Notes under the pieces: generated by a model | What the model was told of the DNA's origin: nothing | What the model saw: only the letters and a program-made list of their open reading frames with translations | Databases searched by the model: none | Shown: one piece after another, positions 50,135 through 60,225 of the stretch | Layout: the number at the start of each line of letters is the position of its first letter | Numbering within the stretch: the first letter of the stretch is position 1 | Source of the DNA: an uncultured Bacteroidales bacterium | GTDB taxonomy: Bacteria > Bacteroidota > Bacteroidia > Bacteroidales > UBA932 | DNA: 64,000 bases | Direction: 5' to 3' | Assembly: GCA_900316675.1 (NCBI GenBank) | Contig: ONDR01000001.1 | Coordinates: 1-64,000, forward strand | Made by a program: the position numbers and the translations under genes

Positions 50135-50769
50135 TAAAAGAATACGGTCAGTGAAATGGCAAGGCCGTCAAAGTTGTCTTTGTTCTTGATGGCCTGGCCG
50201 GCAGCGCTGGTTACGGTTACATCCGGACCAAGGTTGCCAAGGTTCTTGAAGTATTTGGCTGCAAGCTGGAACTTCATTATGTCGATACCGAAACCAACTG
50301 CATAACCATATTCAAGTTTGCTCTTGAAGTCGCTGTCGCCGAAGTGGGTGATAGCCTTGCCTGCAAGCTCTCCCACTTTCTCGTTTACCGCATAGCCAAG
50401 GAAGCCCTGGACAAGTGCGTAAGGACGAAGGAGGATGAGGTCAAGACCCCACTGAAGCTCAAGAGGAAGCTCAAGGTAGCCGTATTTTACGTCAATATTT
50501 CCGACAGTAGCCTGTGAATCTGACAGAGCGCCTTTTGCCTTTGTTCCTTTTACCTGATACAGAAGGCCTGTCTGGACGGCGAAGCCTGAAGGAAGGCCAA
50601 GCTGCAGTGCCAGACCTGCGTGATAAAAGCTGGCCTTGCTTGTCTTGATATTCTTAAGCGAGGTGCTGGAAGAGGTGAAACCTCCGGTAACACCAAACCT
50701 GAGCTGTGCGCTTGCCACCATGCCGGTGAAGGCAAGAAGCAAAGCTGCCACTAATAGTTTCTTAGTCAT
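50134..50769 (-). CDS. PorT-like outer-membrane beta-barrel protein
   Basis: The 211 residues have a signal peptide (MTKKLLVAALLLAFTGMVASA). LRFGVTGGFTSSSTSL is the family's first strand, followed by FYHAGLALQLGLPSGFAVQTGLLYQ, YGYLELPLELQW and the final FDGLAISLTVFF. This follows the porin-family outer-membrane beta-barrel pattern (PorT type). Role unknown. Confidence 0.75.
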   Translation of the reverse strand: MTKKLLVAALLLAFTGMVASAQLRFGVTGGFTSSSTSLKNIKTSKASFYHAGLALQLGLPSGFAVQTGLLYQVKGTKAKGALSDSQATVGNIDVKYGYLELPLELQWGLDLILLRPYALVQGFLGYAVNEKVGELAGKAITHFGDSDFKSKLEYGYAVGFGIDIMKFQLAAKYFKNLGNLGPDVTVTSAAGQAIKNKDNFDGLAISLTVFF

Positions 50770-50782
50770 AGGTTTCTGATTT

Positions 50783-51097
50783 TTAAAGAAGTTCTTCCAA
50801 AATGCTCTTGATCTCTGCTTCAGAGACTACGCCTACGGTTCTCTTTACAATCTCTCCGTTCTTGAAGAAGATAAGGGTAGGGATACTGCGGATGCCGTAC
50901 TTGATGGCGATGTCCTGGCAGTCGTCGACGTTGCATTTTACAACCTCTACTTTACCCTCGTACTGCTCTGCGATGTCGTCTACAGTGGGGGAAAGCATGC
51001 GGCAGGGACCGCACCAAACGGCCCAAAAATCTACCATTATCGGCTTGTCAGAAGCCAGAATCTCTGCAAAATTGCTGTTGGTTGCTATCTTTGCCAT
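50783..51097 (-). CDS. trxA: Thioredoxin
   Basis: The 104 residues have the active site VWCGPCRM (Cys29, Cys32), the buried acid in IMVDFWA, and the cis-proline turn RSIPTLIFF. Cytosolic (no signal peptide). It is 21 nt behind the PII-like gene. Confidence 0.95.
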   Translation of the reverse strand: MAKIATNSNFAEILASDKPIMVDFWAVWCGPCRMLSPTVDDIAEQYEGKVEVVKCNVDDCQDIAIKYGIRSIPTLIFFKNGEIVKRTVGVVSEAEIKSILEELL

Positions 51098-51118
51098 AAT
51101 CTTGTAAATATAAAGTTT

Positions 51119-51412
51119 CTAAATATTGGTTTCAATCGGCCAGGAGTAAGCCCGCAGGCCAAGGTCCTGGAATTGCTCATCTTTCTTGCGGAGTGCCTCC
51201 ATTATGTCTTTGCACAGGTTATCCGGCACAGCCGTAAATAAGGCATGGTTCTGGGTAGGCCAGGCGTGGCTTCCAAGATGGGGTTCGCCATCTACGGAAC
51301 CACGGCCGCCGACATCCTCCCATTTGGTATAACCCCTCTGGCCGAACTTCTCCAGAACCTCTACAATTTCCTCATTGTAGGCCTGGTTGTATGCTATAAA
51401 TATTGCTTTCAT
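51119..51412 (-). CDS. PII-like small protein linked to an RND pump
   Basis: The 97 residues begin MKAIFIAYNQAYNEEIVEVLEKFGQRGYTKWEDVGGRG. This is the ferredoxin-like beta-alpha-beta of PII/GlnB relatives with a short T-loop, and a second half follows (ALFTAVPDNLCKDIMEALR). It is too divergent to be a nitrogen regulator. It lies directly behind the RND transporter gene (17 nt), where a sensory or metal-binding accessory role is plausible, as with CutA- or PII-like proteins beside transporters (inference). Confidence 0.65.
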   Translation of the reverse strand: MKAIFIAYNQAYNEEIVEVLEKFGQRGYTKWEDVGGRGSVDGEPHLGSHAWPTQNHALFTAVPDNLCKDIMEALRKKDEQFQDLGLRAYSWPIETNI

Positions 51413-51429
51413 AAATATCTGATTATCAG

Positions 51430-54400
51430 TTATTTCTCTGCGGCAGCAAGCTTAGCTTCGCGGCGGGCCTGACGTTTTGCCTTACGCTTCTCTTTATGCT
51501 CGTAGATACCGCAGTAAAGTGTAGGGATAATACCAAGGGTGATGATGGTGGAAATAGACAGACCCCAAACCACTGTCATACCCAGTGAGCGCCACATTTC
51601 TGAACCGTCACCGGTACCGATAGCCATAGGAACCATACCCAGCACGGTGGTGAGGGTAGTCATAAGGATAGGACGCAGACGACTCTTTGCAGCAGTGATG
51701 GAAGATGTCCTTACATCCATTCCCCTCTCCTGGCAAAGTATGGTGTAGTCAATGAGCACGATACCGTTCTTAACCACAATACCAAGCAAGATGATGATAC
51801 CGATCATGGCCATTACGCCAAGTGCGGTGCCGGTAACCCAAAGGCCGATCAGCACGCCCACAAGGGCGAACGGAATGGAGAACATGATTACGAAAGGACC
51901 CATGAACGACTCGAACTGGGAAGCCATAACCATGTAAACCAGAATCACAATCAATATCATAAGGAGGAACATATCGCCGAACATATCCTGCTGATCCTCG
52001 TAGTCACCGCCGATGGTAACGTTGATGTTGGAAGGAATCACAACCTTCTCTAAGGCCTCGTTGGCTACTGCTACACCGTCGCTGAGGGCATAGCTGGTTG
52101 CAATAATACCGGTCAGGGAGATATAACGTTCACGGTTCTTACGCTGGATGGTAGGCGGAACCTTATCCTCTACTACGTTGCCAAGGTCCTTGATGCGGAC
52201 ACCTGCTCCGGCTGGAGTGTAAACGATTATATTGCCGATACTTTCCGTACTGTTACGGAACTCAGGTGCATAACGTACGCGGATGTCGTACTCTTCACCC
52301 TCTTCACGATAATGGGAAGCGACGCTACCGCTCATAGCAGAGCTAACTGCAGCTGCGGCAGTGGTTGAAGTAAGGCCGTTAATAGCAAGTTTGTGACGGT
52401 CAAAGTCTACCTGATATTCAGGAGTGTACTGGTCACGGCTGGGAACCACCTGTGCAAATACACCGGTAGAATCCATATAGGCCTTGAGAGCCCTTGCAAC
52501 CTCTTCTGTCTCTTCAAAATCGTATCCGTAAATCTCTACGCTGATGGATGCGGCACCGCTCATTCCGCCACCCTGGCCCTCGGTTACGTTGGCCTTGCGG
52601 ACCTCCGGGAAGGAAAGAATGTCGGCACGGACAATATCCACAATCTCTGCACCCGTACGCTTACGTGAGCTCTTAGGACCGGCATTGATGTTCATTGAGA
52701 TGATGTAGGTACCGTTGGCCTGCATGCTGGCAAAGGCATTGTCAGAATCTGCCTGTCCAAAGCGGTAGTTAAATACCTGAATCTCAGGGACATCGGCAGC
52801 GATCTTCTGATAAATGCGGTGAGCCACATCCCTTGTCACATCCTGTGAGGTACCGATAGGAAGCTCGATAGTGGCGCTGATTCGGCCCATATCGGAGCGG
52901 GGGAAGTATTCAGTCTTGACGTTTCCGCCAATGAATACCATAACGGCAATGAAGATGACAAAGGCGCCAAGGAGCACCCTCTTCTTATGGCCCATACACC
53001 AGGAAATGAACTTTGAATATCCCTGGGATACCTTGTCCAGGAACCTGTTGATAGGGTCAAAGAGAAAGTGATATACCTTTCCGCTCTTATTCTCGTTACC
53101 CAGCATCTTGGAGCACATCATAGGCACCAGTGAAAGGGCGGCGGTGGTAGATACTATCATGATGATGCTCACGATCCAACCCAGCTGCTTGAACATGATA
53201 CCTGCCATACCGGGGATCATGGTAAGGGGCAGGAACACGCAAAGCATGGTAAGGGTGGATGCGATAACAGAGATACCCACCTCTGAGGTGCCGTGTACGG
53301 CAGCCTCTTTAGGTTTTTCGCCACGCTCAAGATGCGTAGTCACGTTCTCCAGCACCACAATTGCATCGTCCACCACCATACCGATCGCAATGGACAAGGC
53401 CGACATTGAAATAATGTTAAGCGTATTGCCGGTTGCAAACAGGTACATGAGGGATGCCAGCAGGGCGATAGGAATACTCAAAATGACGATGAGGGTTCCT
53501 TTCCACCTGCCCAGGAAGATGTACACAATGAGCATAACCACCAGGAAGGTGATCATGATGGTCTCCTTAAGGGAGTTGATGGTACGGATGATGTTGTCCG
53601 ATGTATCGAAGACAACGCCAAACTCGATATCCGGAGGCAGGGTTGTCTTAATTTTCTCCATGTTGGCGTTAACTTCCTTAACGACATTCACAGAGTTGTA
53701 ACCGGACTGCTTCTGGATCATGACAAGCGCACTGTTGAGGCCTCCGGTGAAGGATTCCTGGGAGCGCTCCTCAAGGCCGTCGTTAATACGAGCCACATCC
53801 CTGAGGTAAATAGTATTGGCACCATTGTGGCCTACTACAAGGTCAAGAAGCTCGTTCGGATCCTTGAATTCCTTCTTTACACGAAGGGTGTAAGTTTCTG
53901 ATCCAATGTCGATGCTTCCGGAAGGAACGTTCTTGTTCTCCGCTGCAATGATGGAAGCCAAAGTACTGATAGACAGATGATAAGCCTCCAACTTGGTAGG
54001 GTCGCAATAAACCTGGATCTCACGCTTGGGGGCACCGATTACGCTCACGGTACCTACGCCGCTCACGCGGGCGAGCGGGGTGGCGACCTTGTCGTCCAGG
54101 ATCTTATCCAACGCCGATGCACTCTGCCTTGCAGTAGCAGAAAGCATCAGGATAGGGATATCCTCGGCGCTGAACTTGAAGATGACGGGGGATGATGCAC
54201 CATCCGGCAGAGTAGATGAAATCATACTCAGCTTGTCTCGCACATCATTCGTCGCTTCTTCTATGTCAATTCCGTATTCGAACTCCAGCGTAAGGAAAGA
54301 AAGGTTCTCCCTTGACTGTGAGGTGATATTCTTAAGGTTGCTGACACCGTTGAGGGTGTTTTCCAGCGTCTTGGTAAGGTTATTCTCTACGTCTTCCGCA

Positions 54401-54564
54401 CTTGCGCCTGGATAGGAGCTCATCACCATGATGGTGTTGGACTCCACATCCGGGAAGAAGTCAATCGGCAGCCTGGACAAGCAGAACAAGCCCAGGATGG
54501 CGAAGGCCAGGAAGACCAGGAATGTGGTAACCGGCTTGTTTACCGCCGAACGATAAATACTCAT
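51430..54564 (-). CDS. RND-family efflux transporter (AcrB/MexB-like)
   Basis: The 1044 residues show the RND plan: helix 1 (FLVFLAFAILGLFCLSRLPIDFFPDVE), a periplasmic porter domain, helices 2-6 with MSALSIAIGMVVDDAIVVLEN holding the proton-relay Asp pair, then the same plan repeated. Conserved segments include MTTLTTVLGMVPMAIGTGDGSE. It is a hydrophobe/amphiphile-type pump, more similar to the shorter Bacteroidota subgroup than to AcrB in its loops. It works with the adaptor and TolC genes upstream. Confidence 0.92.
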   Translation of the reverse strand: MSIYRSAVNKPVTTFLVFLAFAILGLFCLSRLPIDFFPDVESNTIMVMSSYPGASAEDVENNLTKTLENTLNGVSNLKNITSQSRENLSFLTLEFEYGIDIEEATNDVRDKLSMISSTLPDGASSPVIFKFSAEDIPILMLSATARQSASALDKILDDKVATPLARVSGVGTVSVIGAPKREIQVYCDPTKLEAYHLSISTLASIIAAENKNVPSGSIDIGSETYTLRVKKEFKDPNELLDLVVGHNGANTIYLRDVARINDGLEERSQESFTGGLNSALVMIQKQSGYNSVNVVKEVNANMEKIKTTLPPDIEFGVVFDTSDNIIRTINSLKETIMITFLVVMLIVYIFLGRWKGTLIVILSIPIALLASLMYLFATGNTLNIISMSALSIAIGMVVDDAIVVLENVTTHLERGEKPKEAAVHGTSEVGISVIASTLTMLCVFLPLTMIPGMAGIMFKQLGWIVSIIMIVSTTAALSLVPMMCSKMLGNENKSGKVYHFLFDPINRFLDKVSQGYSKFISWCMGHKKRVLLGAFVIFIAVMVFIGGNVKTEYFPRSDMGRISATIELPIGTSQDVTRDVAHRIYQKIAADVPEIQVFNYRFGQADSDNAFASMQANGTYIISMNINAGPKSSRKRTGAEIVDIVRADILSFPEVRKANVTEGQGGGMSGAASISVEIYGYDFEETEEVARALKAYMDSTGVFAQVVPSRDQYTPEYQVDFDRHKLAINGLTSTTAAAAVSSAMSGSVASHYREEGEEYDIRVRYAPEFRNSTESIGNIIVYTPAGAGVRIKDLGNVVEDKVPPTIQRKNRERYISLTGIIATSYALSDGVAVANEALEKVVIPSNINVTIGGDYEDQQDMFGDMFLLMILIVILVYMVMASQFESFMGPFVIMFSIPFALVGVLIGLWVTGTALGVMAMIGIIILLGIVVKNGIVLIDYTILCQERGMDVRTSSITAAKSRLRPILMTTLTTVLGMVPMAIGTGDGSEMWRSLGMTVVWGLSISTIITLGIIPTLYCGIYEHKEKRKAKRQARREAKLAAAEK

Positions 54565-54579
54565 TTACAGGCCTCCTTC

Positions 54580-55617
54580 TTACTTGTTGATAATGTTGAC
54601 CTTGGCTCCTTCCTTAAGAGCTGCGGTACCTTTCACTACAATTACGTCACCCTCGTTCACGCCGGAAAGAACCTCGTACTCGAAGTTGTTGTGAACGCCA
54701 AGCTCTACCGGAACAAAGTTCACGGTACCTTCTTTATTAACCTTGTAAACGAACTTCTGGCCGGTTCCTTCCTGCTTTACGATTGCCTGGTCGGGCAGAA
54801 CCACGCTGCGGTTCATACCAAAGGTAATGGTAACGCGGGCGTACATGCCGGGACGAAGCACCTTGTCTGCATTGGGAACCTCTACCTCTGCCTGGAAGGT
54901 GTGGGTAGTGGCGTCGATGGTAGGATACAGACGGCTGATGTGGCCGGTGAAGTGGCGGCCGGGAAGGGCATCCACGGTAATATCAATCTTATCTCCCTTC
55001 TTAACCTTGGTATATTCGCTTTCTGAAACGCCTACAAGCATCTTCACGGGAACAACCTGCTGGATGGTATACAGGGGCTTGCCAACTGAATACATATCAC
55101 CGTTGTCATAGTTGCGTGCGGTTACAAAACCGGTAATAGGAGCACGCAGGATGGTGTTTTCAAGAAGATTCTCATAATTGGTCTTGCGAACCTTGTATGC
55201 AAGTTCCATAGCCTCGTAGTCACTGCCGGACACGCCGCCCTGCTGGTACAGAGCCTTGATACGGCTGAACTCGGTGCTGTCGTTCTGAAGCTGAAGGCGG
55301 AGCTGCTCCAATTGGAACTTGTCCATCTCTGCCAGCACCTGGCCCTTGGATACATAGTCGCCGATCTCTGCATAAACCTTGCGGATACGTGAACCGCTCT
55401 GAGGGGCGATATTGTTGATGGCGAAAGCCTCTATTGTGCTTGAATATGAGCTCTGCTGCGGAACATCAGAGAATGTTGCGCTCAAGACCTCTACGTTGTG
55501 GGCCTGCTCTTCCTTTGCACCCATTGCCGGAGCGGGAGCTGAATTGCCGCCGCCGCAAGACATTGCCATGGCAGCGCCAAGGCCAAGAACGATTGTTTTA
55601 AGGATAGTATTTTTCAT
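54580..55617 (-). CDS. Periplasmic adaptor (membrane fusion) lipoprotein of the RND pump
   Basis: I start at ATG 55617 (MKNTILKTIVLGLG), giving 345 residues with a lipobox MSCG. Barrel and lipoyl halves (SGSRIRKVYAEIGDYVSKGQVLAEMD and TILRAPITGFVTARNYDNGDMY) flank a short coiled coil (LQLQNDSTEFSRIKALYQQGGVSGSDYEAMELAY). The MP domain closes the chain (VVLPDQAIVKQEGTGQKFVY). It bridges the pump and TolC. Confidence 0.92.
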   Translation of the reverse strand: MKNTILKTIVLGLGAAMAMSCGGGNSAPAPAMGAKEEQAHNVEVLSATFSDVPQQSSYSSTIEAFAINNIAPQSGSRIRKVYAEIGDYVSKGQVLAEMDKFQLEQLRLQLQNDSTEFSRIKALYQQGGVSGSDYEAMELAYKVRKTNYENLLENTILRAPITGFVTARNYDNGDMYSVGKPLYTIQQVVPVKMLVGVSESEYTKVKKGDKIDITVDALPGRHFTGHISRLYPTIDATTHTFQAEVEVPNADKVLRPGMYARVTITFGMNRSVVLPDQAIVKQEGTGQKFVYKVNKEGTVNFVPVELGVHNNFEYEVLSGVNEGDVIVVKGTAALKEGAKVNIINK

Positions 55618-55624
55618 ATCTCTT

Positions 55625-57088
55625 CTATTTTTCTTCTGTTTCGATGAAATCCCTGCCAATCACCTGCTCCAGGGATGCTTTTGCGTTGATAAAGTTGTAA
55701 ATGGCCTGACTGCTTGACAGGCGTGCCTGGGTAAGGACGAGCTCTGCGTCGTGCAGGTCGGTAAGGGTGCTCTTGCCAACATTGAAAGACTTCTGGGAGA
55801 TGTCGTATGCCTTCTGGGCAAGCTCTACGGCCTCCTGTGCGGAGTCGTAGCTTTTCATGTTGGTCTCCATGGTGTTCAGGAAAGAGCGGATGGATATCCT
55901 TAACTGGCGCTCTGTGTCTGCGCGGCTTATGTTAAGGGACTCTTGCTGGATCTGCGCCTGACGAACGTCTGAATGACGCTTGCCACCAGAGAAGATGGGA
56001 ATGTTAAGGCTGAGTCCTACATAAGAGTAAGGGGTCCATTTGTACTGGCTGAACTTGAAGTCGTTTGTCATTGCGTTCATGCTGTAAGAGAACGATACTG
56101 ACAGGGTGGGCAGATAGGCATATTTCTGCATCTTAACGGTGGATGCAAGCTGCTCTGCCTGAATGGCCAGCTGACGCATTGTGGAGTTGCGGTCCAGGTT
56201 GACGTCATCGTTTTCGTGGATGTCGCGGAACATGTGCTCTGTATAGTCGGACAGCTTGCCGACGATGTCCAGGTTCATGTCAAGGTTTACACCCATGACA
56301 GCCTTAAGCTGCCAGAGGGCCAGCATGATAGAGTTTTCTGCATTGTAAACGTTAGGAATAGCGGATGCCACATTAGCCTTGGCGCGGGTAAGCTCAAGCT
56401 CTGATACCTTCTGTACGTCGTACTTGCGCTGAACCTGAACCAGGTTCTCCATTGCGTTCTCGTATACGCTCTTGTAAACGTCGAACACCTCTTTTGCAAG
56501 CAGTACGCTGAAGTAGGCCTGCTTAACCTTTGTAACGGCCTCCAGACGTGATGAGCGGGCCTTCTCTACGGCAAGCTCAACACTCTGGCCACTGATCTTG
56601 AGGCTCTCCCAGAGCTGGAAGTTGACAAGGGGCATGGATGCAGAAATACCGCCGTTGAAGGTGTTCCATCGGCCTACCGAAATGCCGTCCGAAGAAGATG
56701 AAGACCCCCCTCCATCGCCGCCACCACCTGTCAAGGCACTCATATCGACATGTATTCCATTCTGCTCAAGGGCGGTGATGATGGGCTCGAAGATGCTGGC
56801 AAACATTCCGCTACCGCCGGACATTCCGTCCATATACATTACCTGCTTTTTGATGGTGCGCTGGAAAGTACCGGTACCATTAACCTGGGGGAATAACGCT
56901 GAATATGTACCCTTCTTTGCGTACTGCGCACGCTCTATCTCTTTGTCGGCCACACGAACCGACGCATTCTCACTGATGGCAATCTTTATGGCTTCGTCCA
57001 AGGTCACCAATGTAGTGTCCTGCGCATTCACTGCGCCAGGAACCAGAACAATTGCCGCTGCCACTAAAATCTTGTGAATCAATCTCAT
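55625..57088 (-). CDS. TolC-family outer-membrane efflux channel
   Basis: The 487 residues have a signal peptide and the two repeated outer-membrane efflux domains. TLDEAIKIAISENASVRVADKEIERA starts the first coiled helix and KVKQAYFSVLLAKEVFDVYKS the next. YVGLSLNIPIFSGGKRHSDV marks the second repeat and LTDLHDAELVLTQARLSSSQA the last helix. A low-complexity GGGGDGGGSSSSSDG loop sits in repeat one. Gene order lgt-tolC-adaptor-RND-PII-like with gaps of 3-17 nt indicates one operon. Confidence 0.9.
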   Translation of the reverse strand: MRLIHKILVAAAIVLVPGAVNAQDTTLVTLDEAIKIAISENASVRVADKEIERAQYAKKGTYSALFPQVNGTGTFQRTIKKQVMYMDGMSGGSGMFASIFEPIITALEQNGIHVDMSALTGGGGDGGGSSSSSDGISVGRWNTFNGGISASMPLVNFQLWESLKISGQSVELAVEKARSSRLEAVTKVKQAYFSVLLAKEVFDVYKSVYENAMENLVQVQRKYDVQKVSELELTRAKANVASAIPNVYNAENSIMLALWQLKAVMGVNLDMNLDIVGKLSDYTEHMFRDIHENDDVNLDRNSTMRQLAIQAEQLASTVKMQKYAYLPTLSVSFSYSMNAMTNDFKFSQYKWTPYSYVGLSLNIPIFSGGKRHSDVRQAQIQQESLNISRADTERQLRISIRSFLNTMETNMKSYDSAQEAVELAQKAYDISQKSFNVGKSTLTDLHDAELVLTQARLSSSQAIYNFINAKASLEQVIGRDFIETEEK

Positions 57089-57091
57089 TTA

Positions 57092-57961
57092 TTATTTCCT
57101 TTTCTTTGTTTCCAATTTCTGGAAGCCGCCGTCGACCAGGGCCGGGAGCTTCTTTTTATATGCATACACCAGAAAGCCGATGCCAAGGAGCACGAAGGGG
57201 ATACTAAGTATCTGACCCATGTTCAGTGCCATTCCGGCCTCGAAGTCCACCTGGTCATTCTTAATGAATTCTATGAGGAAGCGGGAACCGAAGCAGCCTA
57301 TAAGGAAGAGGCCGATAAAGGTTCCGCGCCAGGTTTTTTCTGAGCGATATTTGTAAATAGCCAGCAGCACAAGGCCAAGGATAAGGTAACTCAGGGCCTC
57401 GTATAGCTGGGTGGGGTGATGAGGCTCTGTTTCTTCGTTGCGTACGAAGACAAAGCCCCACGGCAGGTTGGTTACACCGCCGTAAATTTCTGAATTGAAA
57501 AGATTACCCAAACGGATAAAAGTAGCGGCAAAGCATACTGCAATGCTAAGATGGTCTACAAGCCATACAAAGTCAAAGCCTTGCCTTTTGCCGTATTTGT
57601 GTGCGAACCACCACATTGCAATAAACAGGGCGATGGTGCCGCCGTGGCTGGCCAGTCCCCCTTTCCAGGGCATGAAGATTTCCAGGAAACCTTCCCAGCT
57701 GCCAAGATAATAGTCGGGCTGATAGAAGAGGCAATGACCCAGGCGGGCACCTACGATAGTTCCCACGATAAGGGTAACCAAAAGAGAATCCAGAAGCCTG
57801 GGGTCAAGCTTTTCCCTTTTGAAAAACCATTGGAAGATGAAAAAGCCCAGAATGAAACCTGACACAAACAACAGGGAGTACCACCTGACAGCAAAGCCGC
57901 CAATGTGGAACAATTCCGGGTTTGCATTCCAAATTATTGCCAAAAAATCAGTCATATACAA
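57092..57961 (-). CDS. lgt: Prolipoprotein diacylglyceryl transferase
   Basis: The 289 residues form about seven membrane helices. FAVRWYSLLFVSGFILG is the family start, GARLGHCLFYQPDYY carries the conserved Arg, RLGNLFNSEIYG the catalytic-site Arg/Asn/Glu, and HPTQLYEAL the H-x-x-Q-x-Y-E motif. It adds diacylglycerol to the lipobox cysteine, serving the many lipoproteins in this window. Confidence 0.94.
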   Translation of the reverse strand: MYMTDFLAIIWNANPELFHIGGFAVRWYSLLFVSGFILGFFIFQWFFKREKLDPRLLDSLLVTLIVGTIVGARLGHCLFYQPDYYLGSWEGFLEIFMPWKGGLASHGGTIALFIAMWWFAHKYGKRQGFDFVWLVDHLSIAVCFAATFIRLGNLFNSEIYGGVTNLPWGFVFVRNEETEPHHPTQLYEALSYLILGLVLLAIYKYRSEKTWRGTFIGLFLIGCFGSRFLIEFIKNDQVDFEAGMALNMGQILSIPFVLLGIGFLVYAYKKKLPALVDGGFQKLETKKRK

Positions 57962-57972
57962 TAAAAAATCAA

Positions 57973-58003
57973 ATTTAGGGCTGGCGCAAGGCCAACCCTA
58001 AAT
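57973..58003 (-). terminator. pgk terminator
   Basis: ATTTAGGGTTGGCC / GGC.AGCCCTAAAT around TTGC on the minus strand, followed by TTTGATTTTTT. It separates pgk from lgt, which then needs its own promoter in a gap of about 12 nt or relies on readthrough. Confidence 0.8.
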
Positions 58004-58020
58004 TACTATCAAGAATCGTG

Positions 58021-59274
58021 CTAATCCTGAATTGCTGCGATACCGGGAAGTATCTTACCTTCAATAGCCTCCAGCATTGCACCGCCACCGGTAGAAACGT
58101 AGCTTACCTTGTCGGCATAACCCATCTTGGTAACAGCTGCAACAGAGTCGCCGCCACCAACAAGAGTGTAAGCACCGTTCTTTGTAGCCTCTGCAAGGTC
58201 CTCAGCAATCTGAAGGGTACCCTTTGCAAAGTTAGGAAGCTCGAATACGCCTACAGGGCCGTTCCAAAGGATGGTCTTGGAAGAAAGGATGATCTTCTTC
58301 CAGTTCTCCAGTGAAGCGGGAGCTGCATCCATACCCTCCCAGTCGTCGGGAATCTCGTTGATAGGGAAGATGCGCTGGGGAGTATCGTTGTCGAACTTCT
58401 GGCCGCAAACGGTAGCTACGCTCAGGGACAGGTTAACGCCACGCTCCTTAGCCTCTTTCATAATCTCAAGAGCATCGGGGATGAGCTCGTCCTCATGCAG
58501 GGACAGACCAACCTTGCCACCCTGGGCCTTGATGAAGGTATAACCCATACCGCCACCGATGATGAGGTTGTCCACCTTGCCGATGAGGTTCTTGAGCACT
58601 GCAAGCTTGGAGCTTACCTTTGAACCGCCGATGATAGCGGTAAGAGGGCGCTCTGCGTTCTTAAGAACGTTGTCGATAGCCTTGATCTCGCCTTCCATCA
58701 GGTAGCCGAACATCTTGTCATTGGGGAAGTATTCGGCAATGAGGGCGGTAGAAGCGTGTGCACGGTGTGCGGTACCGAAGGCGTCGTTGATGTAGCAGTC
58801 TGCGTAAGAAGCAAGAGTCTTGGTGAACTCTTTCTGGGAAGCCTTTACAACGGCTTTTGCAGCCTTCTTCTCTTCCTCTGAAGCGTCCTCTGCAAGACCG
58901 CGGGGTTTACCCTCTTCCTCTGCATAGAAACGGAGGTTTTCAAGAAGGAGAACTTCTCCGGGCTTAAGTGCGGCAGCCTGTGCTGCAGCTTTCATGCAGT
59001 CGTCTGCAAACTGAACGGGAACACCGAGGCACTCGCTTACGCGGGCTACGATGTGCCTGAGGCTGAATTTATCCTCAACCTTTTTAGGACGGCCAAGGTG
59101 GCTCATGATGATGAGTGAACCGCCGCCGGCGAGTACTTTCTTAAGTGTGGGGATGGCCCTGCGGATGCGGGTGTCATCAGTGATGTTGAAATCTGCGTCC
59201 AGAGGAACGTTGAAGTCAACCCTTACAATGGCTTTTTTGCCAGTGAAGTCGTAGGAATCAATGTGCTGTTGCAT
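58021..59274 (-). CDS. pgk: Phosphoglycerate kinase
   Basis: The 417 residues have [29 protein letters not shown], the hinge [28 protein letters not shown] and the ATP-site end [14 protein letters not shown]...[11 protein letters not shown]. Catalyses ATP formation from 1,3-bisphosphoglycerate in glycolysis. The length is a little above the bacterial norm because of a charged insert [15 protein letters not shown]. Confidence 0.96.
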   Translation of the reverse strand: MQQHIDSYDFTGKKAIVRVDFNVPLDADFNITDDTRIRRAIPTLKKVLAGGGSLIIMSHLGRPKKVEDKFSLRHIVARVSECLGVPVQFADDCMKAAAQAAALKPGEVLLLENLRFYAEEEGKPRGLAEDASEEEKKAAKAVVKASQKEFTKTLASYADCYINDAFGTAHRAHASTALIAEYFPNDKMFGYLMEGEIKAIDNVLKNAERPLTAIIGGSKVSSKLAVLKNLIGKVDNLIIGGGMGYTFIKAQGGKVGLSLHEDELIPDALEIMKEAKERGVNLSLSVATVCGQKFDNDTPQRIFPINEIPDDWEGMDAAPASLENWKKIILSSKTILWNGPVGVFELPNFAKGTLQIAEDLAEATKNGAYTLVGGGDSVAAVTKMGYADKVSYVSTGGGAMLEAIEGKILPGIAAIQD

Positions 59275-59301
59275 AATGTCTACAAATTATATTAATATAT
59301 T

Positions 59302-60225
59302 CTATCTTGCCAATCTAACGAAGATACTGAGGGGCAGCGCCTTGCCAAAGTTGTCCATAAGTGCCAGTTCTCCGCTCTCCAGTTCTCCGGTCTGGGCTGA
59401 CAGCCCGAAGGCCTGCTTTACAAGCGTTTCCCCAAGGGTGGCGGAATAACCGTTGGAATATAGGTTCAGTACCATGAAACTATCCTTCGGCTCCAAAATG
59501 CCCGCTACGGTCTTGAGCAGGTCAAAGAGGAGTTCGTCCAGCTTCCACTTTTCCCCGTCCGGGCCATGGCCGTAAGCGGGGGGATCAAGTATAATGCCCT
59601 GGTATTTGTTGCCGCGCTTGAGTTCACGTTTTGCAAACTTAAGGGCGTCCTCTACAACCCAGCGGATGCCATCCAGACGGCTTTCCTCCATATTGCCCCT
59701 TGCCCAAGTAACTACCTGACGCACAGAATCAAGATGGGTCACATCCGCCCCGGCGCATTTGGCGGCAAGCGATGCAGCGCCGGTATAGGCGAAGAGATTC
59801 AGCACCCTGGGGGCGGGACGGTTGGCGGCCTTAGCTTTGGCCTCCAGCGCCGAAGTATGCTCAAATATGTACTCCCAGTTAGGAGCCTGCTCCGGGAACA
59901 CGCCTACATGCTTGAAGGAGGTAAGTCCCAGACGCAGCCTGAACTTAGGCGAGCCGTTGTATCTTATGTACCACTGGTCTTCCATCTTCTTGAGGCGCTC
60001 CCAGGTACCGCTGTCCTCTTTGCCAGCCTTTGCAAAGCCGGCACCGGGCACAAAGCGGGTATGGCAAAGCCTTGCCCAGTCGGCGTCGGACATACTTTTA
60101 TCCCACAGCGCCTTGGGCTCAGGGCGGGCCATCACTATCTGGCCAAACCTCTCCAGTTTCTGGTAGTTACCGCTGTCAAGCAGCTGGTAATCTGCCCACT
60201 GGCTATTCGGAAACTCCAGTTTCAT
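59302..60225 (-). CDS. SAM-dependent rRNA methyltransferase (RlmI/RlmK-like)
   Basis: The 307 residues contain RVLNLFAYTGAASLAAKCAGADVTHLD (SAM motif I), VVEDALKFAKRELKRGNKYQGIILDPPAYG (DPPAYG active loop) and FMVLNLYSNGYS. This matches the RlmI-type class that methylates 23S rRNA cytosine or guanine; the N-terminal PUA domain is absent. It overlaps the DUF2723 gene by 23 nt. Confidence 0.82.
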   Translation of the reverse strand: MKLEFPNSQWADYQLLDSGNYQKLERFGQIVMARPEPKALWDKSMSDADWARLCHTRFVPGAGFAKAGKEDSGTWERLKKMEDQWYIRYNGSPKFRLRLGLTSFKHVGVFPEQAPNWEYIFEHTSALEAKAKAANRPAPRVLNLFAYTGAASLAAKCAGADVTHLDSVRQVVTWARGNMEESRLDGIRWVVEDALKFAKRELKRGNKYQGIILDPPAYGHGPDGEKWKLDELLFDLLKTVAGILEPKDSFMVLNLYSNGYSATLGETLVKQAFGLSAQTGELESGELALMDNFGKALPLSIFVRLAR

